From assembly GCA_964511185.1 (NCBI GenBank), contig CAZEDU010000006.1, positions 1 through 64,000 of the forward strand: a DNA stretch of 64,000 nt. Reading direction: 5' to 3'. The notes under the pieces are model-generated. The model saw only the letters and a program-made list of their open reading frames with translations, searched no databases and was not told the DNA's origin. Made by a program: the position numbers and the translations under genes. The stretch comes from CAZEDU01 sp964511185 (GTDB lineage: Bacteria > Myxococcota > Myxococcia > Myxococcales > Myxococcaceae). Numbering within the stretch: the first letter of the stretch is position 1; every line of letters begins with the position of its first letter. This document shows, one piece after another, positions 1 through 8,373 of the stretch.

Positions 1-978
1 CTCGGCATTGACGATGCGGCCGTTGACCCCGGGGCTTACCAGCTCCATCGCGCAGCCACAGCGGTCGGACACGATGACAGGCAGCCCACACGCCATCGCC
101 TCGTTGACCACCAGCCCCCAAGGCTCGCTGATGCTGGGCAACACCAGCGCGCGCGCGTGAGCGTAGAAGGAAGGCAGCGTGTCGAGCTGCTGGAAGCCGA
201 CCAGCCGAACGTGCTCGACGCGGGAGGCCCTTTGCTCGAGCCGCTTCTGTTCCGGCCCGCTGCCGACGAGCACCAGGCCCCACTGGGTCTCTTGGCGGCG
301 TTGAAACCGTGCAAAGGCGTCGATGAACCGCTCGAGATTCTTCTCTGGGGCGAAGCGGCCGACGAAGAGGAAGTACTTCTCCGGCAGCTGGAGCCGCGCC
401 CGCTCATCCAGGCGAGCGCGCGCCTGGGCAGCCTTGGTCGCGAAGTACGCGTTGTCGACGACGTCGTAGCCACGCCAGATGCGGCTCGGAGAAATACCGA
501 GCTGTTGCGCGTAGACCGCCGCCAGCGCGCCGGAGACGAACGCGGCGTCGACGTTCCTGCGCACCCAGGTCCGCTTCGCGAGCTCCTTGACCGCGCCGCG
601 CCGGCGATCGACGCGGTGCGAATCGGAGAGCATCACGCTCTTGGCGCCATTCTTCCGCGCCCAGCGGGCAGCCGCGCGCATCGCGGGGTGCGCATAGCCT
701 GCGAACACCACGACCTTGGGGGAGACCTCGGTCAGAGCTCGCTCGACCCCCTGCGCCAACTGGGAAGCAGAAATAGAGTCGATGGGGCCGGCGTGAATGG
801 TTCGAAGCTCGGGCGCCGCTCCAAGGACCACCCATTCGCGCTCGCGTTCGCTCGCCGCGAGCTGGATGAAATGAGGCGTTGCGCGCGACTCGCGCACCAG
901 CGCGTTCGCACGAGAGACGTGGTACGGCCCGAATTGATGGTGAATTAGCGCGAAGGAGCCCGCGCTCGCGTCGCTCAA
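1..978 (-). CDS. GT4 glycosyltransferase, 3' end cut by the window edge
   Basis: The visible 326 codons give a GT-B glycosyltransferase that would transfer a sugar from an activated donor to a growing cell-surface glycan. The second Rossmann half carries FLFVGRFAPEKNLERFIDAF and the nucleotide-sugar-binding acid pair EPWGLVVNE (E-x7-E of GT4), followed by AMACGLPVIVSD. The last few dozen residues lie beyond position 1. The start is chosen as TTG at 978 because it overlaps the upstream stop as TTGA, the coupling used elsewhere in this operon; no ATG lies near. It is the most distal gene seen of the polysaccharide operon. Donor and acceptor cannot be read from sequence. Confidence 0.85.
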   Translation of the reverse strand, partial: MSDASAGSFALIHHQFGPYHVSRANALVRESRATPHFIQLAASEREREWVVLGAAPELRTIHAGPIDSISASQLAQGVERALTEVSPKVVVFAGYAHPAMRAAARWARKNGAKSVMLSDSHRVDRRRGAVKELAKRTWVRRNVDAAFVSGALAAVYAQQLGISPSRIWRGYDVVDNAYFATKAAQARARLDERARLQLPEKYFLFVGRFAPEKNLERFIDAFARFQRRQETQWGLVLVGSGPEQKRLEQRASRVEHVRLVGFQQLDTLPSFYAHARALVLPSISEPWGLVVNEAMACGLPVIVSDRCGCAMELVSPGVNGRIVNAE

Positions 979-2213
979 GCGCCGCCCCGCTTGGACACCG
1001 CGTCATGGATGGCGCCCACCAACCGCTCTCCGTACCGCTTCCAGACGAAGTCCGCCGCGCGCTCCTTCGCGCTCGCGCTGAGCCGGTTTCGCAGGGTGCG
1101 GTCGGAGATGACGCGTTCGATGGCGGCGGCGAGCGCATTGGCGTCGCGAATGGGAACGATGAAGCCGTCCTGACCATCGCGCACAGTCGAGCCACAGTTG
1201 GGTGTGGTGATGACCGGGACGCCGCAGGCCATCGCCTCGAGGTGCACGAGCGCAAAGCTCTCGGAGAGCGTCGGCAGGACGAAGACGTCCGCCTGTGAGA
1301 ACTCGTTCACCACCTCGCTGCGGGGGACCTGGCCGACGTAGGTGGGGCCGTGAAACTCGGGCCGCGCGATGACGTCGGGCTGGTGCGGGCCGACGACGCG
1401 GACCTCGCACGGGACGTTGCGCTCGCGTAGCAGGCGCGCCGCTTCGGCCAGGTAGTGATTGCCCTTTCGCAACCCGACTGTGCCCACGAAGAGAACCCGG
1501 CCCACCTGGGGCTCGTTGGTGTGCGCGAGCCACGACGCGTCGACACCATAGGGGACGAGCGCGGTGCGGTCGACGGGCCCGCCCAGGCGAGCGATGGTCT
1601 CCTGGACGAACTCGGAAGGCGCGAGGACGACGTCGGAGAGGTTCCAAATCTCGACGTCCCGCCGAATGCCGTTCTCCACCAACTCTTCGGAGTCCTGCGC
1701 CTCGATGCCGGGGAACCGCTTGCGCTCTTCGCGCATGATGCGGCCGACGTCGGCGTTGATGATCTGCTCGTAGACGACGAACATGCCGCGTCGCTTCGCC
1801 TCGCGGACGAGCTCCAGGTCGGCGTTGTCGAGCGAGTACAACGCGTTGGCGCCCGCGAAGCCGTCGGCCAACATCTTCCGGCGCAGCCACTCCGCCGGCC
1901 CTTCCGGCTTCGGAATCGGCAACGCGAGGCGCCTGGACAGCTCGACGAGCACGGTGCGAAGCGGCGTCGTCGTCACCGCGAGGGGAGAGATTTGTTCCGG
2001 CAGCCTCCGCCCGAGCAGCCGCTTGACAGGCTTGGGTCGCAGGCCCGTGGGCCAAACTTTCGAGAGCGTTTGAAACGCGCCCAAGTTGCCTACGGCGTCG
2101 GTGTAGAAGTGTTGAAACATCCCTTCATTCTGCAAGAGCACCGGGACCGCGTAGTGCATGCGGGCGCCCACCTGCAGCACCGCGAACCGAAGCTTCGACG
2201 CGCTCGCACCCAT
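975..2213 (-). CDS. GT4 family glycosyltransferase
   Basis: A 412-residue GT-B transferase. The C-terminal half shows VLFVGTVGLRKGNHYLAEAA (the R/K that contacts donor phosphate), LPTLSESFALVHLEAMACGV with the E-x7-E acid pair, and a Rossmann end. An ATG at 2213 is taken as the start because it sits 5 bases after the upstream stop, whereas the frame upstream of it reads through the previous gene. The N-terminal half is less conserved, as expected for the acceptor side. It ends by overlapping the next gene through TTGA. The role is assembly of the polysaccharide repeat unit flipped by the Wzx homologue of this operon; sugar specificity is unknown. Confidence 0.9.
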   Translation of the reverse strand: MGASASKLRFAVLQVGARMHYAVPVLLQNEGMFQHFYTDAVGNLGAFQTLSKVWPTGLRPKPVKRLLGRRLPEQISPLAVTTTPLRTVLVELSRRLALPIPKPEGPAEWLRRKMLADGFAGANALYSLDNADLELVREAKRRGMFVVYEQIINADVGRIMREERKRFPGIEAQDSEELVENGIRRDVEIWNLSDVVLAPSEFVQETIARLGGPVDRTALVPYGVDASWLAHTNEPQVGRVLFVGTVGLRKGNHYLAEAARLLRERNVPCEVRVVGPHQPDVIARPEFHGPTYVGQVPRSEVVNEFSQADVFVLPTLSESFALVHLEAMACGVPVITTPNCGSTVRDGQDGFIVPIRDANALAAAIERVISDRTLRNRLSASAKERAADFVWKRYGERLVGAIHDAVSKRGGA

Positions 2214-2218
2214 CGCCC

Positions 2219-3376
2219 TCACCTGCCCATCCGCTCGTCGAAGATGCGGCCGAACGCGGCCGCCGTTCGCGCCCACGAAAACTCGGCGGCGCGCGAGGTG
2301 ACGCGCGCCCTCAACGCCGCGTAGCGGCCAACGTCCTTCGCGTAGCCGTACAGCGTGTCCGCCGTCGTTTCCGCGCTCTCGGTCGCGTCCACCAAGACTC
2401 CCATCTCCTCAGGTAAGGCGTCGACGATACCGCCGACGCGTGTGCCGACCGCCGGCACCCCCAGACGGAGAAACTCCAACGTCGAGATACCAAGCGCCTC
2501 GACCTTGGACAGCAGGAAACCAAAGTGACACGAGCGCACCAGCTCGACGAACTTCTTCAAGTCACGGTGCTTGTTGATGAAGCCCGCTGGCCGAAGCAGC
2601 GGGTGTTTCGGCAGGGCATCGAGCGGCGGCCCAATCGTCACCACCTCGCAGGCTACTTCGCGGCGCGCCAGGACCTCGGCGATGGAAAGAAGCCGTAGCA
2701 GCCCCTTGCGCTCCCAGTCCTTGCCGACGAAGCCGAGCCGCAATGGGCCCTCGAGCGTGACCGCCGTAGCCTCGAGCGCCGGTAGCTCCTCTTCGACGAG
2801 GTTGGCTCCCGGGAGGACAACTTCCACCCGCTCGGCCGGAACGCCGTAGAAGCCCTTCACCACGTCGGCGGCCCAGCGCGACATGCACACCACGCACGCC
2901 GCCGCGTGGTACGCCTCCCGCTCCCGCTCGAGTACGTCCTGCATGAAGCGTGAGCCGACGCGCGCGCCGAATCCGTAGTCGTCGAAGTTCTGCTTCAGCG
3001 TGGCATCGATGTACGGGACGAAGCGCCAGCGCTGTCCCCACGGCCGCGGCGGCAGCAGCGGGAAGTGGCTGACGAAGTCGAGCGGCTCGTCTGGCGACAG
3101 CTTCGCTTGAGCAAACAACTTTCGAAGAAAGCCTTCCGAGTACTGGAACCCGCCCGGCCGCCCAGAGCGAAGCAGCGCAGCGGCATTCCAGAGCGGCCGA
3201 AGGCTCTTCAACGGCGCGGGGTCGAGCTTGAGTCCGTCGTCGAGCACGCCGTGTTTCTGGGCCGCCTGGAGAAAGAAGTACGGAATGCCGCTCCACGTCG
3301 CGACCGACGTGGCGTCGCCGACGACCGTCAGGAAACGGCGAGCCCGCGGGCTCGCGACCTTCTCACCGTGCGGCAC
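2219..3376 (-). CDS. GT4 family glycosyltransferase
   Basis: 385 residues with a GT-B fold signature. The acceptor-side half is followed by LRLGFVGKDWERKGLLRLLS at the start of the donor-binding half and by EALGISTLE, the E-x7-E pair, then FLRLGVPAVGTRVGGI. It overlaps the end of the upstream glycosyltransferase by 14 bases and stops 5 bases before the next gene, so it belongs to the same transcript. The start at 3376 keeps the fold start (FLTVVGDATSVATWSGIPYF) about 15 residues in. Function beyond glycan assembly is not deducible. Confidence 0.88.
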   Translation of the reverse strand: MPHGEKVASPRARRFLTVVGDATSVATWSGIPYFFLQAAQKHGVLDDGLKLDPAPLKSLRPLWNAAALLRSGRPGGFQYSEGFLRKLFAQAKLSPDEPLDFVSHFPLLPPRPWGQRWRFVPYIDATLKQNFDDYGFGARVGSRFMQDVLEREREAYHAAACVVCMSRWAADVVKGFYGVPAERVEVVLPGANLVEEELPALEATAVTLEGPLRLGFVGKDWERKGLLRLLSIAEVLARREVACEVVTIGPPLDALPKHPLLRPAGFINKHRDLKKFVELVRSCHFGFLLSKVEALGISTLEFLRLGVPAVGTRVGGIVDALPEEMGVLVDATESAETTADTLYGYAKDVGRYAALRARVTSRAAEFSWARTAAAFGRIFDERMGR

Positions 3377-4523
3377 TCAGTCCCCCGGCGTAGCTGGGGT
3401 CGAACCCGACGACTCCTCGCAGCGCCTCGGCATAGTAGGCCTGCGCGCAGGCTTCCGCGCTGAAGAGCGCGCGGGCGCGCTCGGCGCCGGCCCGGGCCAG
3501 CTGCCTCGCGGTGTCCGGCGCGTCGAGCAGCGCCTCGATCGCCTCGGCCATACGGATGTCATCTCCGGAAGGCACGAGCCGGCCTGCCCGCCCTTCGTCG
3601 AGCACCTCGCGGCAAGCCGGGACATCGGACGCGACGACGGGGAGCTCCGCGGCCAACGCCTCGGCCAGGGCGATGCCGAAGCCTTCGGCGATCGACGTGC
3701 TGAAGACGAAGACGTCGAGCTGCCCCAAGAGCTCAGGGACGTCCACGCGCTCGCCCATCAAGCGGATGGACGCGGACAGACCGAGCGCGTCGCGCAGCCG
3801 CTCCAGCTCGGACCGCGTCTCTCCGTCGCCCACCAGCCAGAGCTCGGCGGTCGGCCGGCGCGCGCGGATGTGCGCGAACGCGCGGATCAGCGTCGCCTGG
3901 TCTTTGATGACGTTGAGCCGCGCCACCATGCCGATGATGGGCCCTGGCTTCGTGCGCTTCTGCTTCCCCCGGCGCGCGGCGGCCAACACCGCTTCGCAGT
4001 CGACACCGTTGTAGACGGGCGCGGAGCCCGGCGGCATCGGTCCCAGCTCGGAGAGCTTCTCGTGCACCATGCGCGAGCAGCTCAAGATGGGCGTGTCGAG
4101 CAAGCGGCTGGCCCACACCACCTTCTGAAATCCCCGCCGCGCCTTCCCCGCCTCGTCCGGAGGCGGATTGCCGGCGTGCACGACGTAGCGCGTCCCCGGC
4201 AACACCTTGGCGGCGAGCGCGGAGTACACGTGAACGCCGAACGGATAGGCGAGGATGCCGACCGGACGCTCTTGGAGCAGCCAGCGCGTCACCTGCCGCA
4301 TGAAGCGCAGCCGGTGCGGCTTGTCGTATTCAATCTCGACGATCTCGAGCCCCGGCACCTTCTCGAACATCCCCCGCGACTCCTGACGCGCGGGCTCTTG
4401 ATTGAGCAGCACCGGCCGAAACCCTCTCGGCGTTCGGTGGAGGAGCTGCAGGCACAAAGTCTCGTTTCCGCCGAAGCGGAAGCCGCCGAGGACGTGCACG
4501 ATGGAGGGCTCGCGGTGCGTCAT
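3363..4523 (-). CDS. GT4 family glycosyltransferase
   Basis: 386 residues. The N-terminus IVHVLGGFRFGGNETLCLQL has the Gly-rich acceptor-domain loop typical of GT4 enzymes. The donor domain has IIGMVARLNVIKDQATLIRA and the acid pair EGFGIALAE followed by ALAAELPVVASDVPACREVL. An open frame runs far upstream, but ATG at 4523 is chosen because it overlaps the preceding stop as ATGA and begins right at the conserved domain. It is closely similar in motif layout to the next gene upstream (4520-5662), so the two may be paralogues from a local duplication; that is inference. Confidence 0.9.
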   Translation of the reverse strand: MTHREPSIVHVLGGFRFGGNETLCLQLLHRTPRGFRPVLLNQEPARQESRGMFEKVPGLEIVEIEYDKPHRLRFMRQVTRWLLQERPVGILAYPFGVHVYSALAAKVLPGTRYVVHAGNPPPDEAGKARRGFQKVVWASRLLDTPILSCSRMVHEKLSELGPMPPGSAPVYNGVDCEAVLAAARRGKQKRTKPGPIIGMVARLNVIKDQATLIRAFAHIRARRPTAELWLVGDGETRSELERLRDALGLSASIRLMGERVDVPELLGQLDVFVFSTSIAEGFGIALAEALAAELPVVASDVPACREVLDEGRAGRLVPSGDDIRMAEAIEALLDAPDTARQLARAGAERARALFSAEACAQAYYAEALRGVVGFDPSYAGGLSAAR

Positions 4524-5662
4524 GGGACGCGGAGCCCCAGGTGATGGGCGTACGCGCGCGCCATCGCCTCCATCGAGAAGACCTCGCCGGCCTTTCGAGC
4601 GGCCCGCTGTGCCCGCGCGCGCGCCGCGTCTGGCTCGTCGCGCAAGCGCACGATGGCCTCCGCGAGCGCCTCTGGATCCGCCGGCGGCACCATCGACGCG
4701 AGCGCGCCGCCGTCGAGCACCTCGCGGCAGGCGCCGACGTCGCTGGCGATGATGGGCACCTCGGCGGCCATCGCTTCGATCAGCGCGACCCCGAGCCCTT
4801 CGTCCGGCTTGGCGGAGAAGACGAAGGCGTCGAGCTCCCCGAGCAGCTCGGGGATGTCCCGGCGCATGCCGAGCAGCTGGACGTGCTGCTGCAGCTCGAG
4901 CTCTCGAATCAGCCGTTCGTACTCCGCCCGGCGGCTCCCTTCGCCGATCAGCCACACCTCGAGCGGAACGCCGCGCTGCTGGAGGCGCTTCGCCGCGCGG
5001 ATGAGCGTCGGCTGGTCCTTGTGCACCTCGAGGCGCGCCACCATGCCCACGCGGAAGACGCCGTGTGCCCGGCGCGACTTCGCCGCGCGCGCGCGCACCG
5101 CCGCGACGTTCGAGCCGTTGTAGACGACCTCGGTTTCAGCTCTGGGGACGCCGAAGTGCTCCACGACCCCTTCTTGCACATAGCGGCTGCAGCAGAACAG
5201 CGTATCTGTCACCGGGCGCCCGAGCTGGACCAGGAAGCGAAACTTGGTGAACGCCCCGTTGAGCCAGTGCGGCGGGTAGTTGCCGACGTGCGCGCCGACG
5301 CGGCGCACGCCCGCCCAGCGCGCGCCCATCGCGAGGAAGGCGTGCCAGCCGAAGGGCATCGAGAGCATCGCGTTCGGGCGCAGCTCCCGGGCGAGCCGGT
5401 AGAGCGCCGACGCCATCTGCGTGAACCGGGCCGGGCCCGACTGGGTCAGCCCCAGCGTCCGGACCGCCACGCCCGCCGCCTCGAACTCCGCTGCCAGGTC
5501 GCGCGGCTCCTCCGCGAGCGTCACCACCGTCGGCTCGATGCCCCACTGCTTCCACCGGCGGCACAGGTCGAGCGTCAGCACCGGCGTGCCCTCGGCGCAG
5601 AGCGACGTCAGCACCACCAGGAGCCGCTGCGGCGGCGCGGGAGCGAAGCCGGTCGCCGTCAC
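4520..5662 (-). CDS. GT4 family glycosyltransferase
   Basis: 380 residues, GT-B type. LLVVLTSLCAEGTPVLTLDL forms the first strand and loop; VGMVARLEVHKDQPTLIRAA and the EGLGVALIE acid pair followed by AMAAEVPIIASDVGACREVL mark the donor domain. The start is GTG at 5662, overlapping the upstream stop as GTGA. The stretches DQPTLIRA and IASDVGACREVL parallel those of the downstream glycosyltransferase, supporting a paralogous pair. It acts at the cytoplasmic face of the membrane in repeat-unit assembly by inference from context. Confidence 0.9.
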   Translation of the reverse strand: MTATGFAPAPPQRLLVVLTSLCAEGTPVLTLDLCRRWKQWGIEPTVVTLAEEPRDLAAEFEAAGVAVRTLGLTQSGPARFTQMASALYRLARELRPNAMLSMPFGWHAFLAMGARWAGVRRVGAHVGNYPPHWLNGAFTKFRFLVQLGRPVTDTLFCCSRYVQEGVVEHFGVPRAETEVVYNGSNVAAVRARAAKSRRAHGVFRVGMVARLEVHKDQPTLIRAAKRLQQRGVPLEVWLIGEGSRRAEYERLIRELELQQHVQLLGMRRDIPELLGELDAFVFSAKPDEGLGVALIEAMAAEVPIIASDVGACREVLDGGALASMVPPADPEALAEAIVRLRDEPDAARARAQRAARKAGEVFSMEAMARAYAHHLGLRVP

Positions 5663-6720
5663 GCCGCCTCTCCTCGCCCACCTCCGCTCTCGGCGAGCAG
5701 CGCGCGGTACAGCTCGACGTAGCGGTCCACCATGCGCTCCGCGCTGAAGCGGCGCTCACAGGCGTCGCGGCAGCGCTCGCGCGGAATGTCGTCCAGTCGC
5801 CGCACGGCGCTCACCATCTCATCCACCGAGTCGCAGATGAAGCCGTCGTGCCCGTGCGAGAGGACCTCTGGAACGGCGCCGCGGCGGGTGGCGATGACGG
5901 GCGTTCCGCACGCCAGCGCCTCGGCCATGACGATGCCGAAGGGCTCGTCCCACAGGACGGGGAAGAGCAACGCCCGCGCGTTGCCGAGGAACGCGGGCTT
6001 GTCTGCGTCGGTCATCTCGCCGACGTACTCGATGGCGTCGTCGAGCTCGGGTTGAACCTGGTGTCGGAAGTACTCCTCTCCGCCCGGCTCCTTGGAGATG
6101 TTTCCGGCGATGCGAAGCTTCATCCGCGCGGCGCGCGCCACCTGAACGGCGACGTGCACCCCTTTGTTGGCGGTGAGCCTTCCCAAAAACGCCAGGTAGG
6201 GCTCGCCTTGGGGCTCGCGCACCAGCGGCAGGCGCCCGAGGTCCACCGCGTTGAACACCGTCGCCCACGCGCCGCGCGCCGCGAAGCCCTTCCGCTGCTG
6301 ATCGCTGATGCTCACCAGCTTGGAGCGGCCGAGGCGGCGGGAGGTCAAGAGGTCGACCTCCGGCTGGGTGACGGGGTTCTCGAAGGTGTGCAGGATGGGG
6401 AGCGGCGTCCTCAGCAGCGCCCACAGGTAGTCCACGCGGCCGAAGTTGTGGACGACGTCGCGCCCGAACGCCGCTTTCAGGCTGAGCGGCTGGAACAACA
6501 GCTTGCGGTACACGCGAGACGGATAGGAGCGGCTGGGAGGCCTGTGGACCACCAGCCCGCCTTCCCAGCGCGAGCCCGCCGCGGCCATCAGGCAGACGTC
6601 GTGACCTCTGGAGACGAGCCCTTCGACCAGGCTCGCGATGATGCGTTCGGTGCCGCCATAGCCACTGGGAGGAACGGGCAAGTTGGGATCTGCGATGACG
6701 GTGACCCGCACCTCTCTCAC
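5659..6720 (-). CDS. GT4 family glycosyltransferase with GGTE acceptor loop
   Basis: 353 residues. The N-terminus VTVIADPNLPVPPSGYGGTE has the PPxGYGGTE loop characteristic of a GT4 subgroup; the donor domain has YLAFLGRLTANKGVHVAVQV and EPFGIVMAEALACGTPVIAT with the E-x7-E pair. The open frame extends upstream into the methyltransferase gene, so GTG at 6720, which overlaps that gene's stop as GTGA, is taken as the real start. An ATG-only reading would mis-start this gene. It sits between the FkbM methyltransferases and the other glycosyltransferases. Confidence 0.9.
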   Translation of the reverse strand: MREVRVTVIADPNLPVPPSGYGGTERIIASLVEGLVSRGHDVCLMAAAGSRWEGGLVVHRPPSRSYPSRVYRKLLFQPLSLKAAFGRDVVHNFGRVDYLWALLRTPLPILHTFENPVTQPEVDLLTSRRLGRSKLVSISDQQRKGFAARGAWATVFNAVDLGRLPLVREPQGEPYLAFLGRLTANKGVHVAVQVARAARMKLRIAGNISKEPGGEEYFRHQVQPELDDAIEYVGEMTDADKPAFLGNARALLFPVLWDEPFGIVMAEALACGTPVIATRRGAVPEVLSHGHDGFICDSVDEMVSAVRRLDDIPRERCRDACERRFSAERMVDRYVELYRALLAESGGGRGEAA

Positions 6721-7520
6721 TCTCGCTTGGCCAGAAGATGAAAGGTCGAAGAGGCCTGGAAGAAGTCCACCCGCGCGCCGCCCGCGTCGGTGATGCGTCC
6801 GTACCCAATGGAGCGGATCAGCTCGTCGAAGCGCTTGCGCGAGACGCCGAGCTCGTCCCACGCGGCGCAGTGGCATTCGACCATCAGCGCGGGCCGATGC
6901 CGGCGCAGCGTCTCGACGGCACCTTCGAGGACCTCGAGCTCGTGCCCTTCGACGTCGATCTTGATCGCGCTCGGCGTCTGCTCCGGGTGACGGGCCATCC
7001 ACCCGTCGAGCGTCTCGGTGCGAACCGAGATGGATGGGACGTCGGCGTTGGCGTCCTTGATCCAGAAGTTGTTGAGCCCCGCACCGAACGCCGAGAGCTT
7101 GAGCTCGCCCACCTGGCTGGAGAGCGCGACCGGCTCGATCTGCGCCTTCACCTCGTTGAGCAGGAACGTCTCCTGAAGGATGGCGATGGTGGAAGGAATG
7201 GGCTCGAACGCCACCACCTTGAGCGCGCCGCGCTTCATGCGCGAGAGGGCCGAGGTGTAGATGCCGATGTTCGCGCCCACGTCGAAGAAGGTGCCTCCCG
7301 CGGGCAGGGACTCGTTCAAGAACGCCAACGAGCGCTGGTCCTCGTGCAGGCCCGCCCAGAAGTGAATCTGCGCCGACACGGGGATGCGGATGTCGACGTC
7401 CGGCGTCACCTGGACCGACAACGACCGCATGCCCCCTTTCAAGAGCGCGATCGCCTTGGAGGCGCGGTTGCTCCACTTGCGCGGATCAATCTGTTCTCGG
7501 AATTCACCCATCCAGCTCAC
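6717..7520 (-). CDS. FkbM family methyltransferase (downstream copy)
   Basis: 267 residues of a class I SAM-dependent methyltransferase of the FkbM family, usually O-methylating sugars or polyketides. Motif I is TFFDVGANIGIYTSALS (DVGANIG about residues 80-86), then VVAFEPIPS with the acidic ribose contact, and the family block SAIKIDVEGHELEVLEGA. GTG at 7520 overlaps the upstream stop (GTGA); ATG at 7511, three codons further in, is the alternative. It is paired with a second FkbM gene immediately upstream, so the polysaccharide repeat unit probably carries more than one methyl group. The two copies differ widely outside the SAM core. Confidence 0.88.
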   Translation of the reverse strand: MSWMGEFREQIDPRKWSNRASKAIALLKGGMRSLSVQVTPDVDIRIPVSAQIHFWAGLHEDQRSLAFLNESLPAGGTFFDVGANIGIYTSALSRMKRGALKVVAFEPIPSTIAILQETFLLNEVKAQIEPVALSSQVGELKLSAFGAGLNNFWIKDANADVPSISVRTETLDGWMARHPEQTPSAIKIDVEGHELEVLEGAVETLRRHRPALMVECHCAAWDELGVSRKRFDELIRSIGYGRITDAGGARVDFFQASSTFHLLAKRE

Positions 7521-8371
7521 CGAATCTCCCTTCGTGGCAGCGCCACATACTCTTCCAGCGCGAGCGCCCCCTTCTCGGGCGCGCGCAGCTCGTAATCGAA
7601 ACCCTCGAAGAACCGACGAACCTCGTCGCTCGCTTCGAGCGGGCTCTCGAACGCGAACGGATGAAATGCCAGCCGAACGAGCGGGCGGCAAGACGCGATG
7701 GTTTGGCGGGCGCCGGCCAAGACCCCCAGCTCTCCGCCCTCCACGTCGATTTTGATGAGGCTCGGCCGAAGCGCGCGCTCCGCGCAGAGGCCGTCGATGG
7801 AGACCCGAGGCACGCGGACCTCGTGCACGGCGATGGAGGGGTGGGCGCGTTGGATTCCCTCGGCCGACGCGGCGTGACCGCTTCCAACCGAGTCCGCGCG
7901 CGCGCCCGCGACGAAGAAAGACATCTGACCGCCGTGCTCCGAGGCGCAGGCCGCCGGTACGACGTCGATGCGCGCGCCCATGCCGTTCGCCTCAATGTGT
8001 GTCTTTAAGGCCTGGAGGTTCCCTTGGGCCGGCTCGATCGCCACCACCCGCCCTTGCGGCCCCACGAGCGCGCCGAGCTCGAGCGACATCTGCCCGACGT
8101 TGGCGCCGACGTCGAGCACCTGCATGCCCGGACGAACCACCTGCCGAAACCACTCGACGGTCTCGAACTCCTGGTGCTCGCCGCGCAGCGCCACCTCGGG
8201 GATGAGCTTCCAGCGGCGGTCGTTCTGGACCGCGACGGTGAGGCCTCCGTCGCCGTACCGCAGCTGCATCAGCCGCGCGAACGTCGTCCGCGCCACGCCG
8301 CGGAGCGGGCCCAACAGCGGAGCGACCCGCCGACTCAACCGATGCACCGTCACCAACAAGTCTTGCGCCAT
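7517..8371 (-). CDS. FkbM family methyltransferase (upstream copy)
   Basis: 284 residues. SAM-binding motif I is QVLDVGANVGQMSLELGALV (DVGANVG about 87-93), followed by VVAIEPAQGNLQALKTHIEA and the FkbM block PSLIKIDVEGGELGVLAGA. ATG at 8371, two bases after the flippase stop, is chosen; the open frame further upstream merely reads antiparallel to the flippase codons. The end overlaps the second FkbM gene by GTGA. Expected role: methylation of a sugar hydroxyl in the surface glycan, which often caps or masks chains; target unknown. Confidence 0.9.
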   Translation of the reverse strand: MAQDLLVTVHRLSRRVAPLLGPLRGVARTTFARLMQLRYGDGGLTVAVQNDRRWKLIPEVALRGEHQEFETVEWFRQVVRPGMQVLDVGANVGQMSLELGALVGPQGRVVAIEPAQGNLQALKTHIEANGMGARIDVVPAACASEHGGQMSFFVAGARADSVGSGHAASAEGIQRAHPSIAVHEVRVPRVSIDGLCAERALRPSLIKIDVEGGELGVLAGARQTIASCRPLVRLAFHPFAFESPLEASDEVRRFFEGFDYELRAPEKGALALEEYVALPRREIR

Positions 8372-8373
8372 GT